Shown here: one piece after another, positions 8,546 through 16,847 of the stretch
Position numbering within the stretch: position 1 is the first letter of the stretch
Layout of the letters: the number at the start of each line of letters is the position of its first letter
Made by a program: the position numbers and the translations under genes
Notes under the pieces: model-generated
What the model saw: the letters and a program-made list of their open reading frames with translations, nothing else
The model's database searches: none
Told to the model about the DNA's origin: nothing
Origin: SHVO01 sp050250575
GTDB lineage: Bacteria; Pseudomonadota; Alphaproteobacteria; Rhodospirillales; Rhodospirillaceae
DNA: 64,000 nt
Reading direction: 5' to 3'
Assembly: GCA_050250575.1 (NCBI GenBank)
Contig: JBFWOJ010000004.1
Location: forward strand, 124,001 to 188,000

Positions 8546-9654
8546 TGCGCGCCGTGCGGTGCGCCCTGGCCGCAGCCGCTCTCCTCGCGCTCGGCGCCTG
8601 CGCCTCGGGGCCGCTGCAGCTTGCCTCGTGCCGGCTCGATGCGCCTGGACCGCGCTCGACCGCGGCGCTCGAGTTCGTCGCCTCCGACCGCGGTCTTGGC
8701 GGCAGCGGCATCTCGACAAGCGATCGCGGTATCGGCGGCTCCGGCATGCGCGCCGGCATCATCGGGGTGATCACGGGGTTCGCCTCGCTCTGCGTCAACG
8801 GATATGAAATCGAGCTCGACGAATCATCGGTCGTGACCGTGGAAGGAAATCCGGCGCGCGAAGCCGATCTCCACCTTGGTCAATTGGTCGTCATCGAGGC
8901 GGAAGCGGTCGGCGGCACGTTGCGCGCGGCCAGCATCGACGTGCGCCTGGCCGCCCTTGGGCCGGTGTCGAGCATCAGCGCCGACCGAAAGACCCTCACG
9001 CTTCTCGGCCAGACCGTTCGCCTTACGGAACCCGGCGCTCGCGCCCACACGATCACCGTCGGCGATTGGGTCGCCGTTTCGGGCCTGCGCGGCGCCGATG
9101 CCGTGATCGAGGGGACTTCGGTCGTGCGCCTGCCGCAAGCCGGGATGCGTGCGATGGTTGCCGGGCCTTTGCGTGAAAGTCGGAGCGCCGGTTTGGAGAT
9201 CGGTGGACTTGCAATCGCAAAGCCGGGCTTCGCCGCCGGCGACGCGGTGGTCGTTGCCGGCCGGCCCGTGGAGGGACGCCTCGCGGTGGAAGACATTCGT
9301 CCGCAGCTTGAGGCTCGATTTACGGCCAGCGTGCGCGATCTGTCGGTTCAGACCTTCGTTCCTGCCGAACGTCTGATGGGCCTGAGAATTGCGCCGACCG
9401 AAATGCGCCCGGCCACGCCCGGCTCTCCGGTCCAACTGGAAGGCCGGCTCGCGCGCGGCACGTTTGTTCCGCACCGGGCGATGATACCGGTTCTGCCGCG
9501 CGACGGCGCCAGCGCCGTGCGCAATGTCATCGTCGACCGCGGAGTGATCCTGCGTCCGTTCACACCGCCCGACACGGTTCTGCCGACGCTGGTGCGCCCG
9601 CCCGAGGTCACCCCGCCGACCACGCCGGAACGCCCCCAGCCGCCGCCATCGTGA
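8542..9654 (+). CDS. DUF5666-type lipoprotein
   Basis: The N-terminus is a lipoprotein signal peptide with lipobox 'LGAC' near residue 19, so the mature protein is probably membrane-anchored in the periplasm. It carries glycine-rich repeats 'SDRGLGGSGIS / SDRGIGGSGMR' and then successive beta-rich modules of about 60-70 residues with the 'G..V.V.G......A..I' pattern of DUF5666. The tail is Pro/Thr-rich. It starts inside the stop codon of the DUF6502-like gene. Molecular role unknown. Confidence 0.75.
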   Translation: MMRAVRCALAAAALLALGACASGPLQLASCRLDAPGPRSTAALEFVASDRGLGGSGISTSDRGIGGSGMRAGIIGVITGFASLCVNGYEIELDESSVVTVEGNPAREADLHLGQLVVIEAEAVGGTLRAASIDVRLAALGPVSSISADRKTLTLLGQTVRLTEPGARAHTITVGDWVAVSGLRGADAVIEGTSVVRLPQAGMRAMVAGPLRESRSAGLEIGGLAIAKPGFAAGDAVVVAGRPVEGRLAVEDIRPQLEARFTASVRDLSVQTFVPAERLMGLRIAPTEMRPATPGSPVQLEGRLARGTFVPHRAMIPVLPRDGASAVRNVIVDRGVILRPFTPPDTVLPTLVRPPEVTPPTTPERPQPPPS

Positions 9655-9665
9655 GCGTCAGGCTT

Positions 9666-12600
9666 CTAGAATCTCTGGCGATACGTCAGCGTCACGCGGT
9701 GGCCGAGCCAGGGACCTGCCTTCTCCACGTCGTAGTCGAGCGAGGTCGTCGAGAGCCGGCGCTCCCACGCCGCACCGACGCCGCCGCTCAGGATGTTTTT
9801 CGCCGGCGTCATGCCCCGAAGCTCGAAGGCGTTCGTACCGGCGACAAAACGCGCCCGCACGCGGGTGGCTTCGTCATTGAACTCGTGCGCGTAGTCGCCG
9901 TGCAGATTGAGAGCCAGCGCATTTGACGCGCTGAACTGAATGCGGCGCTCGACCTGCACGCCGCCGCCGGCGCGGATCGAATCGTACGAGGTGCTGTTGT
10001 AGCGCAAGTCGATCGCCGGCCCACCGCCTTCTTCCTCGTAGGCATGACGATAGACGTTGTGATACGCGGCGCGCACATAGCCGGTCAGGATGGTGGACCC
10101 CGCCACCCATGACGATCCGGCATCGACCATTGCGCCCCACTGATATCCGGGAGATGACGCGCCGGTATTGCGGCGCACGCTTTCGACCTCGACGGTGCGG
10201 TTGTTCCTATACTTGTTGATGCCGTAGCCGATCGTGCCTTGAATGTATCCAAAATCGGCGTTGGCGCGCGCGTACAAGTCGAGACTCGTGGTCGAGAGTT
10301 TCACCGCATCAGTGGCGCGGTTTCGCTCCTCCGCCGAGCCGAAAGTTTGAGTGAGACTGAAGCCCACGATCGTCTGGTCGCCGAGGATGGCATCGATACC
10401 GCCGGCGACGCCTTGTGCGAATAACGAATAGCCCGGAACTCCTGCCTCATCGTCGGCGCTGCCGAAATTGGTCAAGGACTGGAGCCAGAAGCCCGACCGG
10501 AAGCGGCCCAGCGGGTCGTTGCGGTTCCCCGGAAAGCCGCTAAGGCGGCGTTGGATCGCGCTCTGCGCAAGCGCGCGCGATGTCAGAGCGGACCGGCGCG
10601 CCGCATCGCTGACGTCCGGAACCATGGCCGACAGCGCGGCTTCGAACTTCGGCTGCTCGGTGAAGGCGGCCATCACGCCCGAGAGCTCGGTGTCCGCACC
10701 AAGGCTTTCCACCACGCCGTCGTAGATCAGGCCAAGGCTTGGGGCGAGGCCAAGCTGCGCCGCCGTGCGCCGGGTGATCTGGTATTGGAGAACGTTTCGG
10801 TTGTCGGGTGCGAGCTTGATCTCCCGCTGGTACATCACCGTCGATCCCGGTTGCAGTCCGCCAAGATCCGCATTCATGGTGAGCGAGCCGGCCTCGATCA
10901 GATTGACCGTGAATTGGTCCACGACCGCGCCGGTTATGGTGGTGTTCAAGGTCGTGCCCGCGTCGACGACAAGGTTCCCCGCCGCTCGAATGCCGCCGAC
11001 GGTCTCATCCTGGGCGTTGATGCTGAACGATACCGTCGAGCCACCGCGGATCCGGCCGTTGGTAAAGCGCACCTCCGACGTATTCGGAATCCTGATTGTC
11101 GTCCCGTTCACATCGACCTCTGCGGTCCCCGCGCCAAGTGTCAGCCCGCCTTCAAGGGTGCTGCTGGTGAATGTGACCGTGTGCGCGCCGTCACCTAGGT
11201 TGACCGCGCCCGTCAGCGTCGTGTCGGCGAGCGACACGGTGTCGTTGCCGGCGCCCATATTCAGATCGCCCAGAAGCACGCCGGCCGTGCTCAGATAGCT
11301 GTCCGCGCCGGCGCCAAAGAGCATATTCCCGGACATGGTGCCCGAGTTGCGTACCGTCGCGCCGGGCGCGCGGCTTAGGTCGAACGCGACGGCGATACCA
11401 CTGCCACGGCGTGCGGCGATGATGTTGCCGCGATTGTCGAGCGAGGTCAGCGTCCCGGAAAGGTCCACGATGCCGTAGGCGCTGAAAACAGCGCCGCGCG
11501 CATCGGCGGTGATCTTTCCGTTGTTGGTCAAAGAGGATAGCCGCCCGCTCTGCTCGATGATCACGCCATAAGCGTCGCCGCCGCCGCTGCCAAGGGCGCC
11601 GGTGTCGGCGTTCTCTCCGGAATCGACGCCGCGCGCCAGGATCGCTCCGCTGTTGTGCAAGGAAGGGACGGACGCGAAGTCGCCGATGCGGATGGCCTGC
11701 GCCGTCGAGTCGCGGCCAAGTGCATTGATGTCGCCACCCTCGTTGCTGATGCCGCCGACAAGGGTCGTGCGGTACACCGTGCTGCCGACCGTCAGCCCGG
11801 TGATGTTGACGGCGCGCACCGGCGTGGTCGAACGCAGCGCCGATTCCGTCAAAACAACTCCGCGATTGACGATGCTGGAGGGGGTGGCGCTACCCGTTTG
11901 CCCGTTGACTGTAATGTCGCGATTTCCGGAAAGTCCGCCTTGGCCGATGAACAGCGCTTCGCCGTTGCCGCGGACCGAGAGGCTTGCATCCGGCAACGCC
12001 CCTTCCGGCGGTAGGGCGAGGGTTTCCTGCTCCTTCGTGAGGCCGTTTCCGGCGATCGAGATCGCACCGCTGTTGCCGGCGATCCACAGCGCCCGGCCGC
12101 CGCGCACCGCGGGCACCGTTTCACCCGCCGCATTGGTTGTCGCCGGGCTGCCGGTGACAATCGACCCGCGATTGACGATCTCGCCCGCGGAACCGGCGCC
12201 GATATAGACGCCGATGGCGTCCTGACCCGTGGCTTCGATTGCCCCGCCGTTGGAAAAACTTCCGATAGCGCCGGTGGCCTTCACACCGAACGAATCCTGC
12301 CGCGCAACCCTGATCGTGCCGTCCGTCGTGAGCGCACCGCTCATGGTCGTCAGGATGCCGATGCCCGTGGCGCCGTTGCCGCCTGCGGTCAGCGCCGATC
12401 CGGCGCCGCGTGTGATCGATCCATTGAAAGCATTCGCGCCGCTGACTTCGATTCCGGTGTTGAAGACGTATTCGGGCCACAAGGGGCTTGAGGATGACGT
12501 CGGGCCGGGAACGCTGATCGTCCCGTTGTCCACGACGTTCCCCGTGATCGCGCCGCCGGCGGTCGTGACCAGCACCCCTGTCGACCCGCGCTCGGCCGTC

Positions 12601-12860
12601 ACTTCCACCGCGCCGTTGTTGGTGAAGGTATGGCTGCTGTCCACCGTAACGGCGGGTCCAGTGCCGACTTTGATACTGCCTTCGGGGGCAATGGTGAGGT
12701 TCCCGGGGGCGGTGCCGTCGGCTCTGGACGTCGCCGCGGGGCTGGTTCGCGCCGTCGAGATGACCGCGTCTCCGGCTTGGACAGCCGGCGTGGCGAGCGA
12801 TCCACAAACGGCTAACGAGACGTACGAAATTCCAATGCGGAAACGCTTCTTGACGGTCAA
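9666..12860 (-). CDS. Autotransporter (type Va) with beta-barrel domain
   Basis: About 1064 residues. A signal peptide (MTVKKRFRIGISYVS... to VQA) is followed by a Gly/Thr/Asn/Ser-rich passenger of beta-helix character with many 'GNIxxx.NxG' units, then a C-terminal barrel of about 270 residues ending in the expected Phe (YRQRF). I place the start at TTG 12860 because GAGGGGG lies five bases upstream and the signal peptide begins there; the ATG at 12908 would add a non-signal leader. The secreted function (adhesin or enzyme) cannot be told: no protease or esterase motif was seen. It is a single-gene unit convergent with the DUF5666 gene. Confidence 0.85.
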   Translation of the reverse strand: MTVKKRFRIGISYVSLAVCGSLATPAVQAGDAVISTARTSPAATSRADGTAPGNLTIAPEGSIKVGTGPAVTVDSSHTFTNNGAVEVTAERGSTGVLVTTAGGAITGNVVDNGTISVPGPTSSSSPLWPEYVFNTGIEVSGANAFNGSITRGAGSALTAGGNGATGIGILTTMSGALTTDGTIRVARQDSFGVKATGAIGSFSNGGAIEATGQDAIGVYIGAGSAGEIVNRGSIVTGSPATTNAAGETVPAVRGGRALWIAGNSGAISIAGNGLTKEQETLALPPEGALPDASLSVRGNGEALFIGQGGLSGNRDITVNGQTGSATPSSIVNRGVVLTESALRSTTPVRAVNITGLTVGSTVYRTTLVGGISNEGGDINALGRDSTAQAIRIGDFASVPSLHNSGAILARGVDSGENADTGALGSGGGDAYGVIIEQSGRLSSLTNNGKITADARGAVFSAYGIVDLSGTLTSLDNRGNIIAARRGSGIAVAFDLSRAPGATVRNSGTMSGNMLFGAGADSYLSTAGVLLGDLNMGAGNDTVSLADTTLTGAVNLGDGAHTVTFTSSTLEGGLTLGAGTAEVDVNGTTIRIPNTSEVRFTNGRIRGGSTVSFSINAQDETVGGIRAAGNLVVDAGTTLNTTITGAVVDQFTVNLIEAGSLTMNADLGGLQPGSTVMYQREIKLAPDNRNVLQYQITRRTAAQLGLAPSLGLIYDGVVESLGADTELSGVMAAFTEQPKFEAALSAMVPDVSDAARRSALTSRALAQSAIQRRLSGFPGNRNDPLGRFRSGFWLQSLTNFGSADDEAGVPGYSLFAQGVAGGIDAILGDQTIVGFSLTQTFGSAEERNRATDAVKLSTTSLDLYARANADFGYIQGTIGYGINKYRNNRTVEVESVRRNTGASSPGYQWGAMVDAGSSWVAGSTILTGYVRAAYHNVYRHAYEEEGGGPAIDLRYNSTSYDSIRAGGGVQVERRIQFSASNALALNLHGDYAHEFNDEATRVRARFVAGTNAFELRGMTPAKNILSGGVGAAWERRLSTTSLDYDVEKAGPWLGHRVTLTYRQRF

Positions 12861-13327
12861 AACAGCCCCCTCTGTACATGGGTAAAATACCCATGAATAT
12901 GGCATCACTAAGGCGGCGGGCGCCGCCCGGGTAAGGGCGGCAGGAATAGCGAATTTTTCGCAGTTCCCCTAGATCGAAACTGCTATTTCTCTCCGCCTCG
13001 AATGCCGGCCCGAAGCGCGCGGGTCAGGGGAAGCCTCGAGAAGGGGCTTCTTTTGGAAGGCCATACTGTTTTGCCGCCGATTTCGGCCGACGCGGCTGCA
13101 TTTCCTTGGATAGAAAGCGGCGCAAGCTGAAAGCGGACCCCGCACTCGACAATTCGCGCTGGTGCGCGTCCCGTGCGAACCGGATTCATTGCCAAGACAC
13201 CCCTTGCGACAATTTCTCCTGGATGAGCGGCTCTGCGGTATCGGCGTTCAGCACGCGCGGCAGTGCCTCGCCGGATGACATCAGCGTGAGGTCTTCCGAG
13301 CCAGAGTGTGTCTCCACGCAGATCGAC
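12861..13327. other. 467-bp intergenic region without a convincing gene
   Basis: This stretch separates two leftward genes and must hold the autotransporter promoter. Next to the TTG start it is AT-richer (12880-12960) than the surrounding DNA. An inverted repeat GAAGCC/GGCTTC followed by TTTT lies around 13031-13055 in the rightward sense, where no gene needs it. A 70-codon minus ORF (12983-13195) has no ribosome site and was not accepted. Confidence 0.4.
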
Positions 13328-15100
13328 TCAGACCGGCCAGAAGAACAGGATTGCGGGAACGCCGGCGACGAGAACCAGCAATGTCAGGGGCGCGCCCAGG
13401 CGCGCATAATCGCCGAACCGGTAGCCACCGGCTTGAAACACCATCGTATTGCACTGGTGGCCGGTGGGCGTGAGGAAATCACAGGCCGATCCGATCGCGA
13501 CCGCCATGAGGAACGGGTCGGAGTTGTAGCCGAGGTCGCTGGCAAAGCTGACGGCAATGGGCGCGAGGATCAGAACCGTCGCCGCATTGTTGAGGAACGG
13601 CGTCGCTGCCATAGCGGCGGCCATCATCAAGGCGACCACCGCCGTTGGGGATAGGCCTTTTGACAAACCCGCGAGCCATCCCGCGATCAACTCGGCGCCG
13701 CCGTTGTCTTGAATCGCCTGACTCAGCGGAATCAGCGCGCCAAGCATGATGATGATAGGCCAGTCGATCGCCTCATAAGCATCCCTGGCCGGTAGCGCCC
13801 GCAGCGCCACCATCGCCACCGCGCCGGCGAAAAAGGCAATTGCCACGGGAACGATCGCCGTCGTCGCGGCCACCATGGCGGCGGCGAGGATCGCGATGGG
13901 TAAGAACGTCGACGGCACCCAGCCCAGCGGAATCTGCCGCTCCGCGAGCGGCAGGCATCCCAGTTCCCGCAGCCGTTCGGGCAGTTCGACGGCGTCACCC
14001 TGGAGAACCAGGACGTCGCCTTCATGCAGGACGATATTGCGCAGCCGCTCGGTGAAGCGCCGCGCGTCACGCGCCACGGCGAGCAGATTGATATTGTACC
14101 GGGCATGCAGCCGCATCCGCCGGGCGGACTGATCGATCAGTGGCGACCCCGGCCCGATGATCGCTTCGATGCTGCGTAAATGCTCGTTCGCGTCGGTCCG
14201 GGGTATGTCGCGGTGTTCGCCTTCGAGCATCAGGCCGGCCCGTTTGATCGCGTGCTGTAGCGTGCCCGACTTGCCGGCAAGGATGAAAATGTCCCCGGGT
14301 TCGATTTTTGCGTCCGGCAGCGGCGCAAGCTGCACGTTCTTGCGCAGGATCGCCGTAAGGCTGACGTCGCTGCCCAGCAGGCCCAGCAGGTCGGCGAGCG
14401 GGCGGCCCATCATGGGCGAGCCGTCGGGAAGAAATGCCTCCGTCGCGTAGTCCTGAAGGTCCAATACTTCGTCCAGACTAGGCGCTGCCTTACGGTTCTC
14501 CGGCAAGGCGCGGTAAGCAACGAACAGATAAAGCGCACCAAGGACCGCAAGGGCGACGCCCACGGGTGCAAAGGCGAATAAGGTGAACGGCTCGCCCGTC
14601 GTCTCTTCGCGAAAGCGCGAGACGATGATATTCGGCGACGTGCCGATTAACGTGGTGACGCCGCCGATGAGCGCTGCAAAGGACATCGGCATGAGTATGC
14701 GTGCGGGCGGTAGTCCGACACGGGCCGCGATTTTAAGCGCGATCGGGATCATCAGCGCCAGGGCGCCGATATTCTTCACAAATGCCGACAGCGCCATTAC
14801 GGCGACTACGACGAAGATCACGACGGCCTGTTGTGAGTTGATGTGTGGCGCCACCCGCTGCATCACATGCTCAGGCAGGCCGGAGCGCGCGACACCGGCG
14901 CTGACGACGAGAGCGCTGGCGACGATGATCACGATATCGTCGCTGAAACCGTCGAAGGCGTTCGCGAACGGCACCACGCCCGTCAGCACCGCCGTGAGCA
15001 GGGATAGGAGGGCAATGATGTCGAAGCGCATCTTCCCGATGACGAACAGCACCATCGTGCCGGCGAGGATCGCAAATGCGAGGAATTGTTCGGAGAACAT
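13328..15100 (-). CDS. SLC13/DASS-type permease with two TrkA-C domains
   Basis: A 590-residue membrane protein. Hydrophobic segments fill residues 1-200 and 395-590, and between them lie two soluble modules of TrkA-C (RCK_C) type ('GRPLADLLG...GDIFILAGK' and 'LHARYNINLLAVAR...GDVLVLQGD'). This is the layout of the DASS family carrying citrate, dicarboxylates or sulfate. The 'TSPNIIV' and 'SPTAVV...NNAATVLI' turns fit the two substrate hairpins. Specific substrate unknown. It appears monocistronic. Confidence 0.85.
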   Translation of the reverse strand: MFSEQFLAFAILAGTMVLFVIGKMRFDIIALLSLLTAVLTGVVPFANAFDGFSDDIVIIVASALVVSAGVARSGLPEHVMQRVAPHINSQQAVVIFVVVAVMALSAFVKNIGALALMIPIALKIAARVGLPPARILMPMSFAALIGGVTTLIGTSPNIIVSRFREETTGEPFTLFAFAPVGVALAVLGALYLFVAYRALPENRKAAPSLDEVLDLQDYATEAFLPDGSPMMGRPLADLLGLLGSDVSLTAILRKNVQLAPLPDAKIEPGDIFILAGKSGTLQHAIKRAGLMLEGEHRDIPRTDANEHLRSIEAIIGPGSPLIDQSARRMRLHARYNINLLAVARDARRFTERLRNIVLHEGDVLVLQGDAVELPERLRELGCLPLAERQIPLGWVPSTFLPIAILAAAMVAATTAIVPVAIAFFAGAVAMVALRALPARDAYEAIDWPIIIMLGALIPLSQAIQDNGGAELIAGWLAGLSKGLSPTAVVALMMAAAMAATPFLNNAATVLILAPIAVSFASDLGYNSDPFLMAVAIGSACDFLTPTGHQCNTMVFQAGGYRFGDYARLGAPLTLLVLVAGVPAILFFWPV

Positions 15101-15195
15101 GGGCGCGCGCCTAGATTATTAAGGAAGGTCTACGACCCTGAAATGTTCCCATAACAGCATGATTTCAAGCGGCGGCGCGTCTATGGCCGGTCCGG

Positions 15196-16059
15196 TCAAC
15201 CCGGCGCGAAACCCCGCGCCGTCAGCTCCTCTGGTCGGACTCCGGCCTCGCGGACGGACCGCAACGTCACGGCGTGATCGCGTTTGGAGAACTTCTTGCC
15301 TGCGGCGTCGGTGACCAGCCTGTGGTGCAGGTAGTTCGGCGACGGAAGTGCGAACAGCGCCTGCAGAAGGCGGTGTACGTGTGTCGCCGCGAACAAATCC
15401 TCACCACGTGTCACCAGCGTTACGCCCTGAAGCGCGTCATCGAGCGTGCAAGCAAGATGATAACTGGCCGGCGTATCTTTTCGCCCGAGGACAATGTCGC
15501 CGAAAATCTCCGGTGCCGCCGGTTGAATGCCGCGCTCGCGGTCCATCCAGGTCAGCGCTCCGGCTCCCCTGATCGCCTCGTCCATCCGCAGCCGCAGGGC
15601 ATAGGATGTGCCTTCATCTTTTCGGCGTTGCTGTGCGGCGGAGGAAAGTGTCCGGCATGTTCCCGGGTACACGGGGCCTTCCGGCCCGCCGGACAGATGG
15701 GGCGCGCTCGCCGCTGCGGCGATCTCGCGGGCGATGTCTGCCCGTGTGCAGAAACAGGGATAGAGCAGTCCGCGCCGCTCCAGTTCGGCGAGCGCATTCT
15801 TATATTCCTCGAAGTGCTCCGCCTGGCGGCGCACCGGCATCTCCCAGCGCAGGCCAAGCCAGGCAAGATCCTCATAAATGGCGGTCTCGAATTCCGGCCG
15901 GCAGCGGCTGCGGTCGATATCCTCGATTCGCAGGAGGAAACGTCCGTCCCTTCCGGCCGCGTCGCTGGCAAAGCGGGCCGCAGCGCCGTGCCCGAGATGC
16001 AACAGCCCCGTCGGACTTGGGGCAAATCGCGTCGTTTCAGCTGAGCGTTCGGACGGCAT
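15196..16059 (-). CDS. gluQ: Glutamyl-Q tRNA(Asp) synthetase
   Basis: A 287-residue truncated class I glutamyl-tRNA synthetase. The HIGH-like 'HLGH' follows 'TRFAPSPTGLL', the KMSKS-like 'KKFSKRD' is near residue 258, and the anticodon-binding domain of GluRS is absent. That combination marks GluQRS, which attaches glutamate to queuosine in tRNA(Asp). A Cys/His pair around 'YPCFCTRADI' fits the zinc site of the family. It is divergent from the HNH gene. Confidence 0.88.
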   Translation of the reverse strand: MPSERSAETTRFAPSPTGLLHLGHGAAARFASDAAGRDGRFLLRIEDIDRSRCRPEFETAIYEDLAWLGLRWEMPVRRQAEHFEEYKNALAELERRGLLYPCFCTRADIAREIAAAASAPHLSGGPEGPVYPGTCRTLSSAAQQRRKDEGTSYALRLRMDEAIRGAGALTWMDRERGIQPAAPEIFGDIVLGRKDTPASYHLACTLDDALQGVTLVTRGEDLFAATHVHRLLQALFALPSPNYLHHRLVTDAAGKKFSKRDHAVTLRSVREAGVRPEELTARGFAPG

Positions 16060-16187
16060 GTCTCTTTATGTCTAACCTAAGCTGCTAATCCCGCGCCGGA
16101 TTCCCGTCTTCATACCACATTTTGTATTTGCGCTGCGGACTGCTACACTTGGGCTGCTAGGGTTTGGGATATCAGTGGTGCTTTCGC

Positions 16188-16745
16188 GTGTCGCTTGAAA
16201 CCTGTCCAGCGCTTGTTCTGAACGCCGACTTCCGGCCGCTCAGTTATTTTCCGCTCTCCCTGTGGTCATGGCAGGAGACGATCAAGGCGGTGTTCCTCGG
16301 TCGCGTGCAGGTCGTCCAGGAATATGACCGCATGGTCCGTTCGCCGAGCTGGGAGATGAAACTGCCCAGCGTCATCTCGCTCAAGAAATATGCGCCGATG
16401 GAACGGTCACCCGCGTTCACGCGGTTCAACGTTTTCCTCCGCGACCACTTCAAGTGCCAATACTGCGCGACGCCGCATCCGACCAACGATCTGACCTTCG
16501 ATCACATCATCCCGCGCTCGCGGGGTGGCCGCACCACTTGGCAGAATGTCGTCACCGCCTGCTCGGACTGCAATCTGCTGAAAGGGAACCGCCTGCCGGC
16601 TGAAGCCGGAATGTTCCCGTCGTACCGGCCTTACCGTCCGAACTCTCACGAGCTGCAGGAGATCGGCCGCAGCTTCCCGCCCAACTACCTGCATGAGAGC
16701 TGGCGGGACTATCTCTACTGGGATACCGAACTCGATCCGGCGTAA
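16188..16745 (+). CDS. HNH endonuclease family protein
   Basis: About 185 residues starting at GTG 16188 (VSLETCPALVLNADFRPLSY); TTG 16164 is possible. The HNH/zinc core is clear: 'CQYC', then 'TFDHIIPRSRGGRTTWQNVVTACSDCN' spread over about residues 92-128, giving two CxxC pairs and the His-Asn-His set. This stand-alone family is common in alphaproteobacterial chromosomes and has no proven role. No neighbouring methylase suggests restriction-modification. Confidence 0.85.
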   Translation: MSLETCPALVLNADFRPLSYFPLSLWSWQETIKAVFLGRVQVVQEYDRMVRSPSWEMKLPSVISLKKYAPMERSPAFTRFNVFLRDHFKCQYCATPHPTNDLTFDHIIPRSRGGRTTWQNVVTACSDCNLLKGNRLPAEAGMFPSYRPYRPNSHELQEIGRSFPPNYLHESWRDYLYWDTELDPA

Positions 16746-16847
16746 CTGGCGCGGCCGGCAGCCCGGTTTGACACACTTTCCCACGTAGCCCGTAACCCCG
16801 ATTCCACGTTACCTTGGACCCCAATCGGACGGTGGGGAGGACCAGCC

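Noticed and set aside
12983..13195. 70-codon minus ORF in the autotransporter upstream gap
   Set aside because: No Shine-Dalgarno site, no recognisable composition, and it overlaps probable promoter DNA.
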